Notes: generated from the letters alone by a model not told the origin. A stretch of DNA of 64,000 bases from Azorinus chamasolen (GCA_963576725.1 OY755246.1:74393467-74457466); one strand, 5' to 3'; positions 46,518 to 58,666 are shown, counted from the first letter of the stretch. Translations and numbers: made by a program.

Positions 46518-46710
46518 GGCCCCGCATGAAAATGGGGGTGCCCTATAGTAATCAGCTTGTCCATCCGTCCTTCTGTCCATCCGTCTGTCCGTTTTTGGTT
46601 TCCGCACAATATCTCCTTAAGGAATGGTCCAATTTTCACCAAACTTGCTCAGTGTACTTGATATCCAAGTACCTTGCATGGTTTCTGTGTTCGGCAATTT
46701 CTGTGCATTT
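46516..46710 (+). mobile_element. 5' end of a K-like element
   Basis: AGGCCCCGCATGAAAATGGG and GTGCCCTATAG form the opening hairpin, followed by (GTCCATCCGTCC)n and one core start (CACAATATCTCCTTAAGGAA). The element is then broken by P1g in a T-run; its 3' part was not identified. Confidence 0.45.
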
Positions 46711-49048
46711 TTTGGCTCACCAGAGCACAAAGTGCTCAGGGTGAGCTTTTGTGATCGCCTGATGTCCGTTGTCCGTTGTCGTGCGTGGTCCGTCGTCCCG
46801 CGTCAACAATAACGAATTTGAACCTTTAAAAATCTTCTCCTCTTAATCTACAGGGTTATCACCTTTCATCTTTGGTACAAAGCATCATCTGTAGGTCCTC
46901 TACAAAAGTTATATAAATTATGCCCCTGGGGTCAAAATTGGCCCCGCCCCAGGGGTGCCTTGTTTTCTATAGAAATATATAGTAAAACTTTGAAAATCTT
47001 CTCCTCTGAAACTGGAAGGTTCTAAGCTTTCATATTGGGCACAGAGCATCATGTTCAGGTCTTTTACAAAAGTTATATAAATTATGCCCCTGAGGTCAAA
47101 ATTGGCCCCGCCCCAGGGGTGGTCAGTTTTTAGCTCACCAGAGCACTTTGTGCTCAGGGTGAGCTTTTGTGATCGCCCGTCGTCCGTCGGCGTGCGTCGT
47201 TCGTCGTCCGTCGTCAACAATTTGAACCTTTAAAAATCTTCTCCTCTGAATCTACAGGGTTCTCATCTTTCATCTTTGGCACATAGTATCATCTTTAGGT
47301 CCTCTACAAAAGTTATATAAATTATGCCCCTGGGGTCAAAATTGGCACCGCCCCATGGGTGCCTTGTTTTCAATAGAAACATATAAGTAAAACTTTGAAA
47401 ATCTTCTCCTCTTAAACCAGAAGGTTATCAGCTTTCATATTTGGCACATAGCATCATGTTCAGATCCTCTACAATTTTTTTATAAATTATGCCCCTGGGG
47501 TCAAAATTGGCCCCGCCCCAGGGTTGGGCAGTTTTCAATAGAAACAAATAGTGAAATCTTTGAAAATCTTCCTCTCTGAAACTGGAAGTCTCTCAGCTTT
47601 CATATTTGGCACAGAGCATCCTGTTCAGGTCCTCTACAAAAGTTATATAAGTTATGGCCCTGGGATCAAAATTGGCCCCGCCCCAGGGGTGCCTTGAAAT
47701 CAGAAGGTATAACAACACTGAGAATGAAGTACGGAGCGACGTTTTACGGCCGCCACACAAGCACTTCAGCTTTCATATTTGGCACATAGCATCTTGTTCA
47801 GGTCCTCTATAAAAGTTATATAAATTATGGCCCTGGGGTCAAAATTAACCCCGCCCCAGGGGTGGGCAGTTTTCAATAGAAACAAATAGTGAAATCTTTG
47901 AAAATCTTCTTCTCTGAAACTGGAAGGCTCATAGCTTTCATATCTGGCACAGAGCATCATGTTCAGGTCCTCTACAAAAGTTATACAAATTATGGCCCTG
48001 GGGTCAAAATTGGCCCCGCCCCAGGGGTTGGGCAATTTTCAATGGAAACAAATAGTGAAATCTTTGAAAATCTTCTCCTCTGAAACTGGAAAGCTCTCAG
48101 CTTTCATATTTGGCACATAGCATCTTGTTCAGGTCCTCTACAAAAGTTATATAAATTATGGCCATGGGGTCAAAATTAACCCCGCCCCAGGGGTGGGCAG
48201 TTTTCAATAGAAACAAATAATGAAATCTTTGAAAATCTTCTTCTCTGAAACTGGAAGGCTCTCAACTTTCATATTTGGCACAGAGCATCATGTTCAGGTC
48301 CTCTACAAAAGTTATATAAATTATGGCCCTAGGTTCAAAATTGGCCCCGCCCAATGGGTTGGGCAGTTTTCAATAGAAACAAATAGTGAAATCTTTGAAA
48401 ATCTTTTCCTCTGAAACTGGAAGGCTCTCAGCTTTCATATTTGGCACATAGCATCATGTTCAGGTCGTCTACAAAAATTATATAAATTATGGCCCTAAGG
48501 TCAAAATTGGCCCCGCCCCAGGGTTGGGCAGTTTTCAATAGAAACAAATCGTGAAATCTTTGAAAATCTTCTTCTCTGAAACCGGAAGGCTCTCGGCTTT
48601 CATATTTGACACATAGCATCATGTTCAAGACCTTTACAAAAGTTATATAAATTATTGCCCCAGGGTCAAAATTGGCCCCGCCCCAGGGGTGGGCAGTTTT
48701 AAATAGAAACAAATCGTGAAATCTTTGAAAATCTTCTCTGAAACTGGATGGCTCTCAGCTTTCATATTTGGCACAGAGCATCATGTTCAGGTCCTCTACA
48801 AAAGTTATATAAATTATGGCCCTAGGGTCAAAATTTACCCCGCCCCAGGGGTGGGCAGTTTTCAATAGAAACAAATACATGTAGTGAAAACTTTGAAAAC
48901 CTTCTCCTCTGAAACATGAAGGTTTTTAGCTTTCATATTTGGCACATAGCATCATGTTCAGGTCCTCTACAAAATATATACAAATTATGGCCCCAGGGTC
49001 AAAATTGGCCCCGCCCCAGGGGTGGGCAGTTTTCAATAAAAACAAATA

Positions 49049-50439
49049 CAGTCTAATTGCGATAACTCGGATGCTTGCCGGACCGCATATAAAATCCGAA
49101 TTATCGGATGTTCCGAGTTATTGTATTTTCACCTCACAGGTCGTCAATGACTTGTCTGTCGTAATTTTCGATGTATCATAAAAAATACTCAATGTACAGT
49201 GTTAAGGGTACAACTGCATGAAGTAGTACTAGTCAAACCTTACCTGCACTTATCTTGGAACAAAATACGACATTAAACTCCTTTTTCATTTCAGTTTCTT
49301 AACACTTACGATGCTGACACACACAAAAATCATCTGCTCATATATTTTGAAATATTGTCCAAATTTCCCACAACCCAGGTGAATGATTGTTAAAAACCAT
49401 GTGCATATTGAATAACAGTTGCCCTTGGATGATAAGGGTTAAAATAAAACCAGTGATTTCTGATGGTTGTTGACACCTTCACTGACCTCGAGTAGCATCC
49501 TATAACCCTTTGCCTGTTATGAAAATTTGCACATTTGAAGAATTCCGTCTGCTTCTAATGCCTTTATTAAAACTTCACAAATTCGCTTTTATTTAATGAA
49601 AAAATGTTGACTGAGTGTTAAATAGCTTGGATCTGGATCAGAAACCGAGTTACTCGGTCTCTCATCCGGATTTAATATGTTTGCATACATGTCATGACGC
49701 TTGCGGACCACAGATTAAGGGTTAAAAGTGTCATTTAGCCATGGTGAAATAAACACAACACAAATGAACAAAATCAAACATAGGGCAGGCTACATGTTTA
49801 TAATTGTGTATGTGATGCTGGAAGTGAATTACACACATGCTCACGTATGTCCACGTAATTGAGGAATATGCAACACAAAAAGTCAGTAGAATATTGGTGC
49901 AGTTCATTCTTTTTTCTTTCTTTCTTAATTTAGTAAAAAAGTCTCCCCTTACTTTTGTCGTAATTCAGATCGGTCAAATATTTCTTACACCTAGTTTCAC
50001 ATTAGGAAACTCGTAAGGATGAGTGAATTAAAATTGAACAGTGCACATACTTCGCTGGTTTTCTCGGCAAAATTTTGAACCTGAAAATGGACAGCGTATT
50101 GCTGACTAACTGTGTCACATTGTGTAACCACCGATAAAGGTGAGAAATTAACAATAGAGCAGGAACGCTGTAGCCTAAAAGTGTGAAAAATACGACGTGC
50201 GACAATCTTTAGCACTTCCAATCTCACCGATCCGAGTTAATCTGACATAAACAATGGGATTAATGAAGGTAGGGGCCTGTCTACACATCCGAATTTTCGA
50301 ATTTTCCGAGTTTTACATTTCCTTATAAATGCATCATTTTTATATAGAAAACAATAGGCAGTGTACTGGGACTTTGCAATACTTACGAGTTATCCCGTCA
50401 TTACGAGAAAACGAGATCCGAATTAATGCAATTAGACTG
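49049..50439. mobile_element. Tigger/pogo-like TIR element 4, about 1.4 kb
   Basis: The left end CAGTCTAATTGCGATAACTCGG and the right end TCCGAATTAATGCAATTAGACTG are inverted and flanked by TA. Removing the element plus one TA restores the P1 consensus ACAAATAGTGAAATC. A hairpin repeat lies inside (49502-49725). No transposase motif is visible in the remaining sequence. Confidence 0.72.
49502..49725. repeat. Palindromic MITE-like repeat
   Basis: It runs from TAACCCTTTGCCTGTTATG to AAGGGTTAA, with the hairpin TGGATCTGGATCAGAAACCGAG/CTCGGTCTCTCATCCGGAT. It resembles the hairpin at 331-393 in its GGATCCAGATGAGA-type arms. Confidence 0.55.
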
Positions 50440-51912
50440 TAGTGAAATCTTTGAATATCTTCTTCGCTGAAACCGGAAGGTTCTCAGCTTTCATATTTTG
50501 CACATAGCATCATGTTCAGGTCTTCTACAAAAGTTATATAAATTATGGCCCTGGGGTGAAAATTGGCCCGCCCCAGGGGTAGCCAGTTTTCAAAAGAAAC
50601 TCATAACAAACTTTGAAAATCTTCTCGTCTGAAACTGGAAGGTTCTCAGATTTCATATTTGGCACATAGCATCATGTTCAGATTCTCTACAAAGGTATAT
50701 AAATTGTGCCTCTTGGGTCAAAATTAGCCCTGCCCCAGGGCAGGCTAGTTTTCTATAGAAACACATAGTGAAAACTTTGAAAATCTTCTCCTCTGATTGT
50801 CTGGTGAGCGCTTCAGGGTCATTCTGGCCCTCTTGTTAATAGAAACATATAGTGAAATCTTTGAAAATCTTCTCCTCAGAAACTGTAAGGTTCTCAGCTT
50901 TCATATTTGGCACATAGCATCATATTCACGTCCTCTATAAAAGGTATATAAATAATGACCCTGGGGTCAAAATTGGCCCCGCCCCAGGGGTGGCTAGTTT
51001 TCAATAGAAACATATAGGGAAAACTTTGAAAATCTTCTCCTCTGAAACTGGAAGGTTCTCAGCTTTCATATTTGGCACATAGCATCGTTTTCAGGTCCTC
51101 TACAAAATTTGTATAAATTATGCCCCTGGGGTCAAAATTGACCCCGCCCCAGGAGTGATCAGTTTAATTAGAAACATATAGTGAAAACTTTGAAAATCTT
51201 CTCCTCTGAAACTGCAAGATTCTCAGCTTTCATATTTGGCACATAGCATCATGTTAAGGTCCTCTACAAAAGTTATATAAATTATGCCCCTGGGGTCAAA
51301 ATTGGCCCCGCCCCAGGGATGCCTTGTTTTCTATAGAGATATATAGTAAAACTTTGAATACCTTTTCCTCTAAAACTGGAAGGTTCTCAGCTTTCATATT
51401 TGGCACATAGCATTATGATCAGGTCCTCTACAAAAGTTATATAAATTATGCCACTGGGGAAAAAATTGGTCCCGCTCCAGGGGTGGGCAGTTTTCTATTT
51501 TCTATAGAAACAAACAGTGAAATCTTTGAATATCTTCTTCTCTGAAACTGGAAGGTTCTCAGCTTTCATATTTTGCACATAGCATAATGTTCAGGTCCTC
51601 TACATAAGTTATATAAATTATGGCCCTGGGGTCAAAATTGGCCCCGCCCCAGGTGTAGCCAGTTTTCAACAGAAAGATATAGTGAAAACTTTGAAAATCT
51701 TTTTCTCTGAAACTGGAAGGCTCTCAGCTTCATATTCGGCACAGAGCATCATGTTCAGGTCCTCTACATAAGTTATATAAATTGTGCCTCTTGGGTCAAA
51801 ATTAGCCCCGCTCCAGGGCAGGCTAGTTTTCTATAGAAACATATAGTTAAAACATTGAAAATCTTCTCCTGATTGTCTGGTGAGCGCTTCAGGGCCATTC
51901 TGGCCCTCTTGT

Positions 51913-53569
51913 TTTTAGCTCACCTGGCACAAAGTGCCAAGGTGAGCTATTGGGATGATCCTATGTCCGGCGTCCGGCGTCGTGCGTATGTGCGTATGTG
52001 CGTTGTGCGTCGTGCGTACGTGCGGGCGTCAACAATTTACTTAAACATCTTCTTCTCTGGAACTACAAAGCCAAGAGCTTTGATATTTGGTATGTAGTAT
52101 GATGTAATGGTCCTCTACAAATATTGTTCAAATTATGTCCCCCGGGCCAAAAATGGCCCCGCCCCAGGGCTTATCAGTTTTTCATAGGAAAATCTTTAAA
52201 AATCTTCTTCTCTGAAACTGTAAGGCATAGACCTTTGATATTTGGTATGTAGCATCATCTAATGGTCCTCTACTAAGATTGTTCAAATTATGACCCCCGG
52301 GCCAAAAATGACCCCGCCCCGGGGCTTATCAGTTTTTCATAGGAAAATCTTAAAAAATCTTCTTCTATGAAAATATAAGGCATAGACCTTTGGTATTTGG
52401 TATGTAGCATCATCTAATGGTCCTCTACTAAGATTGTTCAAATTATGACCCCCATGACAAAAATGGCCCCGCCCCAGGGCTTATCAGTTTTTCATAGGAA
52501 AATCTTTAAAAATCTTCTTCTCTGAAACTGTAAAGCATAGACCTTTGATATTTGGTATGTCGCATGATCTAATGGTCCTCTACTAAGATTGTTCAAATTA
52601 TGACCCCTGGGCCAAAAATGGCCCCACCCCGGGGCTTATCAGTTTTTCATAGGAAAATCTTAAAAAATCTTCTTCTCTGAAAATGTAAGGAATAGACCTT
52701 TGGTATTTGGTATGTAGCATCATCTAATGGTCCTCTACTAAGATTGTTCAAATTATGACCCCCAGGACAAAAATGGCCCCGCCCCAGGGCTTATCAGTTT
52801 TTCATAGGAAAATCTTTAAATATATTCTTCTCTAAAATTATAAGGTATAGACCTTTGATATTTGGTATGTAGCATTATTTAATCGTCCTCTACTAAGATT
52901 AATCAAAATATGACCCCCGGACAAAAAATTGCCCCGCCCAAGGGCTTATCAGTTTTTCATACGAAAATCTTTATAAAAATCTTCTCCTCCAGAACTGTAA
53001 GGTCTAGGCCCTTGATATTTGGTTTTTAGCATCATCTAATAGTTTTCTACCAAGATTATTCAAATTATTACCCCTGGGTCAAAAATGGCCCCGCCCTGGG
53101 GCTTATCAGTTTTTCATATGAAGGCAGAGACCTTTAATATTTGGTATGTAGCGCTATCTAATAGTTTTCTACCAAGATTGTTCAAATTATGTCCCCTGGG
53201 TTGAAAACTTCCCCGCCCAGGGGCATATCAGTTTTTTATAGGAAAGTTTTTAAAAATCTTCTCTTAAAAATCTTTAAAAGTCTTCTCTGAACTTGTAAGG
53301 CATAGACCTTAGATATTTGGTATGTTGCATTATCTAATAGTCCTCTACCAAGATTTTCAAATTATGAACCCCGGATCAAAATTGACCCCGCCCTGGGGCT
53401 TAACAGTTTTTCATAGGAAAATCTTTAAGGTCTAGACTCTTTATATTTAGTATGTAGCATCATCTGATGGTTTTCTACCAAGATTTTTCAAATTATGCAA
53501 TCTGTCATTGAAATCATTAATCTGTTACGAACAGGTGAGCAATTAAGGGCCATCATGGCCCTCTTGTTC
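51913..53569 (+). mobile_element. S-family element, second near-full copy
   Basis: It starts TTTTAGCTCACCTGGCACAA, GTCCGGCGTCCGGCG and runs through about 10 core units to GAACAGGTGAGCAATTAAGG, CCATCATGG, CCCTCTTGTT. It shares diverged units with the copy at 2019-3883 in the same order, so the two derive from one source copy rather than from independent core expansion. Confidence 0.75.
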
Positions 53570-53869
53570 ACACTTTCTTGTCGGGACGATAACTCCTATA
53601 TTGCTCATGCCATTGGATTGAAACTTCATACATGCCATTTCAGCTTCATCTTACCTATACTACGCGGAATCTGATTGGGCAAATATTCATGCCTACACCA
53701 ATCAAATCGCTGTTATCATTGTATGAGTTACAAATCCGTTTCCTCCCAAATGTTTGCGAATTTTCACAACAAACGTAAAAAATGTGACATCATCTTAAAC
53801 TATTGCTGTATTTGAATCAAATGGACTTAAAATGTAATAATATTATATCGGACAGCTGATTCAGCAGAA

Positions 53870-55300
53870 ATTCTGCGTATTGACACTAGCAGTAGGAATA
53901 AGTTCAAGTGGGACTGGCTAGAAACTGTAAAATGACAGCGTGTCCTCATGCATCTCTGAAGTTTAAGTGTTGTGTGTGCGACAAATTGATTACATACTGC
54001 TAAAGAAGGAAGATTGCTATTGTAGAACATAGTTCTTCATCTGACACACAAGGAAGGAAATGTGATTAAAACCATCAAAAAGTTAGTAAGTTACCGTCCT
54101 CCCTAACCGAGGGAAAATCTGAAGATGACAGAAACTATGGTATTCACCCAATTTTCAAAAACGTATCAAAGCCAAAGGAATATGAAACACCGGTTCCTGT
54201 AGTATTACTTGAAGACAGAACAGCAAATGCACAGGTAGGAGCAAACAAGTGTTTAAAATATGTCAGAGTGATTTTCAATGAATAACTAACCTGCAGCTGG
54301 TTCCGGAATTTTATGAGAAGGTGCATGTCAACTATTAGTAAAATATTTCAATGACAGTGATGACAGGAAATAAATTACAATGAGAAAAATAAAAAATAAC
54401 AGTAGAAGATTCAATTTCTGCACTTGAAACATGTTGGCACTTTTTCCAGACTTTAAATCATACTGAGCCAGAGTATTCCATGGGCCATATTTTCTCTATT
54501 TTTCTCTACATTTATGCAACATTTTGCCATACTTAAGATCTGTCTGTTTATGATTGCATGTGCATGGAAATTCATTTGTTATTTTATGCTGGAATTTCTG
54601 GTTACTTCAAAAAGACTGGAGAGTATTGCAAGAGCATTCTTTTGTACTTAACCATTTTTTTATGAATATTCATATCAGAAATAAAGACGTCATGAAGTAT
54701 AATTAGATTAATTTATATTATGCCACATGAATACAATAATGTTTGGCAATGGCAAAGACTTAAGAATTATTATTTTTTGTATATGATTTTATTTATAAGC
54801 AAATAGAGCAGATCCAAATCAGACTGCTCCTACAGGCCTTCTCAGTTTGTAAAGGAGTATTTATAGAGTGAAGGGTTAAAAACTAGTTCATGAGCAGAAG
54901 TTGAAACATCAAACTGAGGTTTGTCTTGTACAAACAGTTACATATTAGTAATTCCTTTCACTCTTCTTTTTTCAGGCAAGTGTTCTTGGTGTCATTGCTG
55001 AGAGGAATCTACCTCTGTCCATGGTACAGGTCCTGATTGACTTAGCCAAAGAACTTGCGAAGGACATCAAGGCTTTACAGAACCTGAGTATTTTTTGCAC
55101 TTCATCCTCATAGACCTGGTGAAACTATGACTAGGAAAACAGTAGAGAAGCTGAAGACAACACCAGTTTTGCTAAACCTTGATGAAGCAACAAGCAACAA
55201 TAACAAACACATACATTTTGTACCAACAGTTATTTGTAATTACTTTGATGAGAAAGAAGGAAAAGTTCTAGTAATAAAATGGTATTTAGTACTGTGCAGT
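53870..55300 (+). pseudogene. Broken hAT-like (BED-finger) transposase gene
   Basis: In-frame pieces on the + strand read NKFKWDWLE near 53903, then KFKCCVCDKLITYC (a CxxC zinc-finger start) at about 53960. Next comes a stretch ending LLEDRTANAQ at 54234, then GTAGGA. At 54977, after TTTTTTCAG, the frame continues ASVLGVIAERNLPLSMV. A one-base shift after about 55110 leads to VLLNLDEATSNNNKHIHF and YFDEKEGKVLV. The A-E-NLP and LDEATSN patterns are those of invertebrate hAT-type transposase proteins (recalled). Internal stops at about 53926 and 54002 and several frameshifts make it non-functional. The AG/GT borders around 54234-54977 join in phase 0, suggesting a retained intron rather than an insertion. 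It sits inside a PAXIP1 intron. Confidence 0.6.
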
Positions 55301-55394
55301 TGTTTTTTTTGGTGTATTTTTAAAGTTTTAAATTTTGAATCAGGATAGCTCAGGGAGAGTTTACCAATTGACCTTTAAAGCCCTATATTTTCAT

Positions 55395-55489
55395 TTTCGG
55401 CAGGGAGAAAGCCCCCTGTGACCCCCACCAGGGCTTTGCCCCTGCACCCCATTGGGGGCCTAGAGCGGCCCCCAAACCCCTCGCCGAAA
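55395..55489. repeat. GC-rich branched palindrome
   Basis: The outer stem TTTCGGC (55395-55401)/GCCGAAA (55483-55489) encloses two further inverted pairs, AGCCCC...GGGCT and GGGGGCC...GGCCCCC. It could fold as a multi-arm structure. It is sharply GC-rich against its surroundings. Confidence 0.6.
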
Positions 55490-55524
55490 TATTTCCTCCC
55501 CTCAGCTGTTAGGTTAATCACACC

Positions 55525-56093
55525 CCTGTATAACATCTAGGCCAAGTTAGATATTCAGCAAGATTGTTTCAGGAACTTCAGTTATGGCCCTTGATTTATC
55601 CAAAATTGGCCTTTTTAGCCTTGTCCGCTAAGTCAAAAACGTCTGTTCCAATCTTCACCAAACCTTATATAAATGTTTATGGCCATAATATCTAGGCCAA
55701 GTCCAATATCCAGCAAGATTGTTTCAGGAACTTTAGAGTTATGGTCCTTTATTTATCAAAATTTAGCCTTTTTAGCCTTGTCAGCCCCCTAAGTCAAAAC
55801 GTCTCATCCAAACTTCACCAAACCTTCTAAAAATGTTTATGGCTATAATATCTAGGCCAAGTTCAATATCTAGCAAGATTGAATTAGGCACTTTAGAGTT
55901 ATGGCCCTTGAATAATACAAAATTGGCCTTTTTAGCCTTGTCTACTCTCTAAGTCATTAAGTTTTTATCTAATCATCACCAAACCTTATGAAAATGTTTA
56001 TGGTTATAATATCTAGACCAAGTTGAATAACTAGCAATTTTGGAACAGGTACTTCAGAGTTACGGCCCTTGGATTGTTGAAAACTGAGCCTCT
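55525..56093 (+). repeat. Tandem array of about 155-bp units
   Basis: Three to four units contain ATAATATCTAGGCCAAGT, AGCAAGATTG, GAGTTATGGCCCTTG and CCTTTTTAGCCTTGTC. There are no element termini. The next element is inserted in the CTTTTTAGC of the last unit. Confidence 0.7.
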
Positions 56094-57907
56094 TTTTAGC
56101 TTACCTGGCACAAAGTGCCAAGGTGAGCTATTGTGATCGCCCTGTGTCCATTGATGTGCGTCGTCAGTCGTCCGTCGTCAACTTTTTCTTAAAATGACAT
56201 CTCCTAAACTACTTGCTGGATTTTTACTAAACTTGGCAGAAATGTTCCTTGGGTCAACCTCTTTCAAAGTTGTTCAAAGAATTTGATTCCATGCAGAATT
56301 CTGGTTGCTATGGCAACCAATGTCCAAAAAGAAGTAAAAACTTTAAAAATCTTCTTGTCAAAAACTGTAAGGCCTAGGGCTATCACTATAACTTGTCTCA
56401 TGCGGGTGCCGTCTGCATATAACTGAAATACTGTTAGTCGGACGTTAAACCCAACTCACTCACTCACTCACTCTTGTCAAAACCTATAAGGCCTAGGGCT
56501 ACCAAATTTGGTATGCATAATCATCTAGTGGACCTCTACATAGATTGTTCAAATTTTGCCCCTGGGGTCAAATTTGGCCCAACCCCGAGGATCACACGTT
56601 TTACATAGGATTATATAGTAAAACCTTTAAAAATCTTGTCTGAAACCGAACATCTTAGAGCTGTGATATTTGGTATGTAGCATAATCTGGTGAACCTTTA
56701 CCAAGATTGTTCAAATTATGCCCCTGGGGTCAAACACGGCCACACCCTTGGCGTCACATGTTTTACATAGGATTATATAGTAAACACTTTTAAAAATCTT
56801 CTGGTCTCAATCATGAAAGGCTTAGAGCTGTGATTTTTGGTATGAAGCATCATCTGGTGAACCTCTATTATGATTGTTCAAATTATGCCCGGGGGTCAAA
56901 ATTGTCCTCACCCCTGGGGTCACAAATTTTACTGAAAACTTTAAAAAATCCTCTTGTCAAAACCTATAAGGCCTAGGGCTACCAAATTTGGTATGCATAA
57001 TCATCTAGTGGACCTCTACATAGATTGTTCAAATTCAAAACGTGTCCTGAAATTTGGCCCAACCCCGGGGATCACATGTTTTACATAGGATTATATAGTA
57101 AAAACTTTAAAAATCTTCTTGTCCGAAACCGAAAAGCTTAGAGCTGTGATATTTGGTACATAGCATCATCTGGTGGACTTTGATATTTGGTATGTATTAT
57201 CATCTGGTGAACCTTTACTAAGTTTCTTCAAATTATGCCACTGGAGTCAAACACGGCCACACCTTGGGGGTCACATATTTTACATTGGATTATATAATAA
57301 ATACTTTAAAAATCTTCTTGTCCGAAACTGAAAAGCTTAGAACTGTGATATTTGGTACATAGCATCATCTGGTGGACCTTTACCAAGATTGTTCAAATTA
57401 TGCCCTGGGGTTAAAATTGTTCTCACCCTGGGGGTCATAAGTTTTACATTGGAATATATAGTAAAAACTTAAAAAAGCTTATGTCTGTAACTGAAAGGCT
57501 TAGAGCTGTGATATTTGGTGCATAGTATCATCTGGTAGATCTTTACCAAGATCGTTCAAATTAAGCCCCTAGGATCAAAATTGGCTCTGCCTTAGGGGGT
57601 CTAATGTTTAAATGAAAAACTTTAAAAATCTTCTTGTCAAAAACTGTTAGGCTTAGGGCTTATGTAGTAAGATCTAGTAGACCTCTACATAAATTGTTGA
57701 TTTTTTCCCCTGGGGTAAAAAATGACCCATTCCTTAAAGGGCGGGGGGGGGGGGGGGGGGGGTCAGGGCTGTCATATTTAGCATGAAGCATCATCTGGTG
57801 GAGCTTTACCAAGACTGTTAAAATTGTGCCCCTGGGATCAAATTGATAGGTCTCATGACATCATTTAACCAAGTGAGCGATACAGGGCCATCATGGCTCT
57901 CTTGTTT
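56094..57907 (+). mobile_element. S-like element, diverged
   Basis: It starts TTTTTAGCTTACCTGGCACAA, with the GTCCGTCG block reduced. Core units contain AAGGCCTAGGGCTACCAAAT or GCTTAGAGCTGTGATATTTG. It ends AAGTGAGCGATACAGGG, CCATCATGG, CTCTCTTGTT. A G-run lies at 57741-57761. It includes a SINE fragment. Confidence 0.62.
56396..56472 (+). mobile_element. 5'-truncated SINE with (ACTC)n tail
   Basis: CTCATGCGGGTGCCGTCTGC, then CTGAAATACTGTTAG, GGACGTTAAACCCAACTC and (ACTC)n. This 3' tail is frequent in mollusc SINEs (recalled). It lies between two S-like core units. Confidence 0.6.
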
Positions 57908-58235
57908 ATAGGTAAATCTTTAAAAATCTTCTTCTCCGAAACTGTAAGGCCTAGACCTTTGAAATTTGGTATGTAGTATCATCTAATGGTGTCCAAGATC
58001 GTTCAAATTATGACCCCTGGACCAAAATGGTCCGACCTTTGAAATTTATATGAAGCATCATCTAATGTTCCTTTATTAAGATTGTTCAAATTTTAACCTG
58101 CAGGCCTAAAATTATGGCCCTTGGTTTCATATTGGCCCCAATCTGAAGCTGATTTATTTTTACATAGAAATTCAGTGTATGTATAAGTCTATAGTAACCA
58201 GGTGAGCGATTTAGGGCCATCATGGCCCTCTTGTT
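57908..58235 (+). mobile_element. S-family 3' fragment
   Basis: Two core units (AAATTTGGTATGTAGTATCA) lead to GGTTTCATATTGGCCCCAAT, then CCAGGTGAGCGATTTAGGG, CCATCATGG, CCCTCTTGTT. It closely matches 45232-45632. Confidence 0.6.
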
Positions 58236-58666
58236 AGTTCACCAGAGTAAAAAGTGCTGAGGGTGAGCTTTTGTGATCGCCTGATGTCAGTCGTCCGTCG
58301 GCGTTCATCGTCACCTTTGTTGTCGTCTTTCGTTATCCTTCATCAACACATTGAACCTTTAAAAAAAATTTGCTCTGAATCTACAGGGTTCTCAACTTTC
58401 ATCTTTGGCATATAGCATCACCTATAGTTCCTCTACAAAAGTTTTATAAATTATGCCCCTGGGGTCAAAATTGGCCCTGCTCCAGGGGTGGCCAGTTTTC
58501 AGAAGAAACATATAGTGAAAACTTTGAAAATCTTTTCCTCTGAAACCGGAAGGTTCTCAGCTTTAATATTTGGCACATAGCATCATCTCTAGGTCCTCTA
58601 CAAAAGTGATATAAATTATGCCCCTTGGGTCAAAATTGGCCCCGCCCCAGGGGTAGTCAGTTTTCT
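58236..58666 (+). mobile_element. P1-family element i, 5' part
   Basis: AGTTCACCAGAGTAAAAAGT with its hairpin partner GGTGAGCT, a degenerate GTCCGTCGGCG block and two core units. The element is lost after GTAGTCAGTTTTC. Confidence 0.6.

Larger units (their letters stand above)
47128..50836 (+). mobile_element. P1-family element h, nested in copy g
   Basis: It starts TTTTTAGCTCACCAGAGCAC inside the CAGTTTT of an outer core unit and ends GGTGAGCGCTTCAGGGTC...CTCTTGTT, after which the outer unit continues. It has about 13 core units and is interrupted by Tigger-like element 4. About 60 bp of foreign sequence near 47697-47764 replaces part of one unit. Confidence 0.68.
46711..51912 (+). mobile_element. 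P1-family element g, outer copy
   Basis: It has a 5' end (GGCTCACCAGAGCACAAAGT), GTCCGTTGTCC, and two core units before P1h interrupts at about 47129. The core resumes at about 50837 with AATAGAAACATATAGTG and continues for about 7 units to GGTGAGCGCTTCAGGG, CCATTCTGGCCC, TCTTGTT. Confidence 0.68.
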
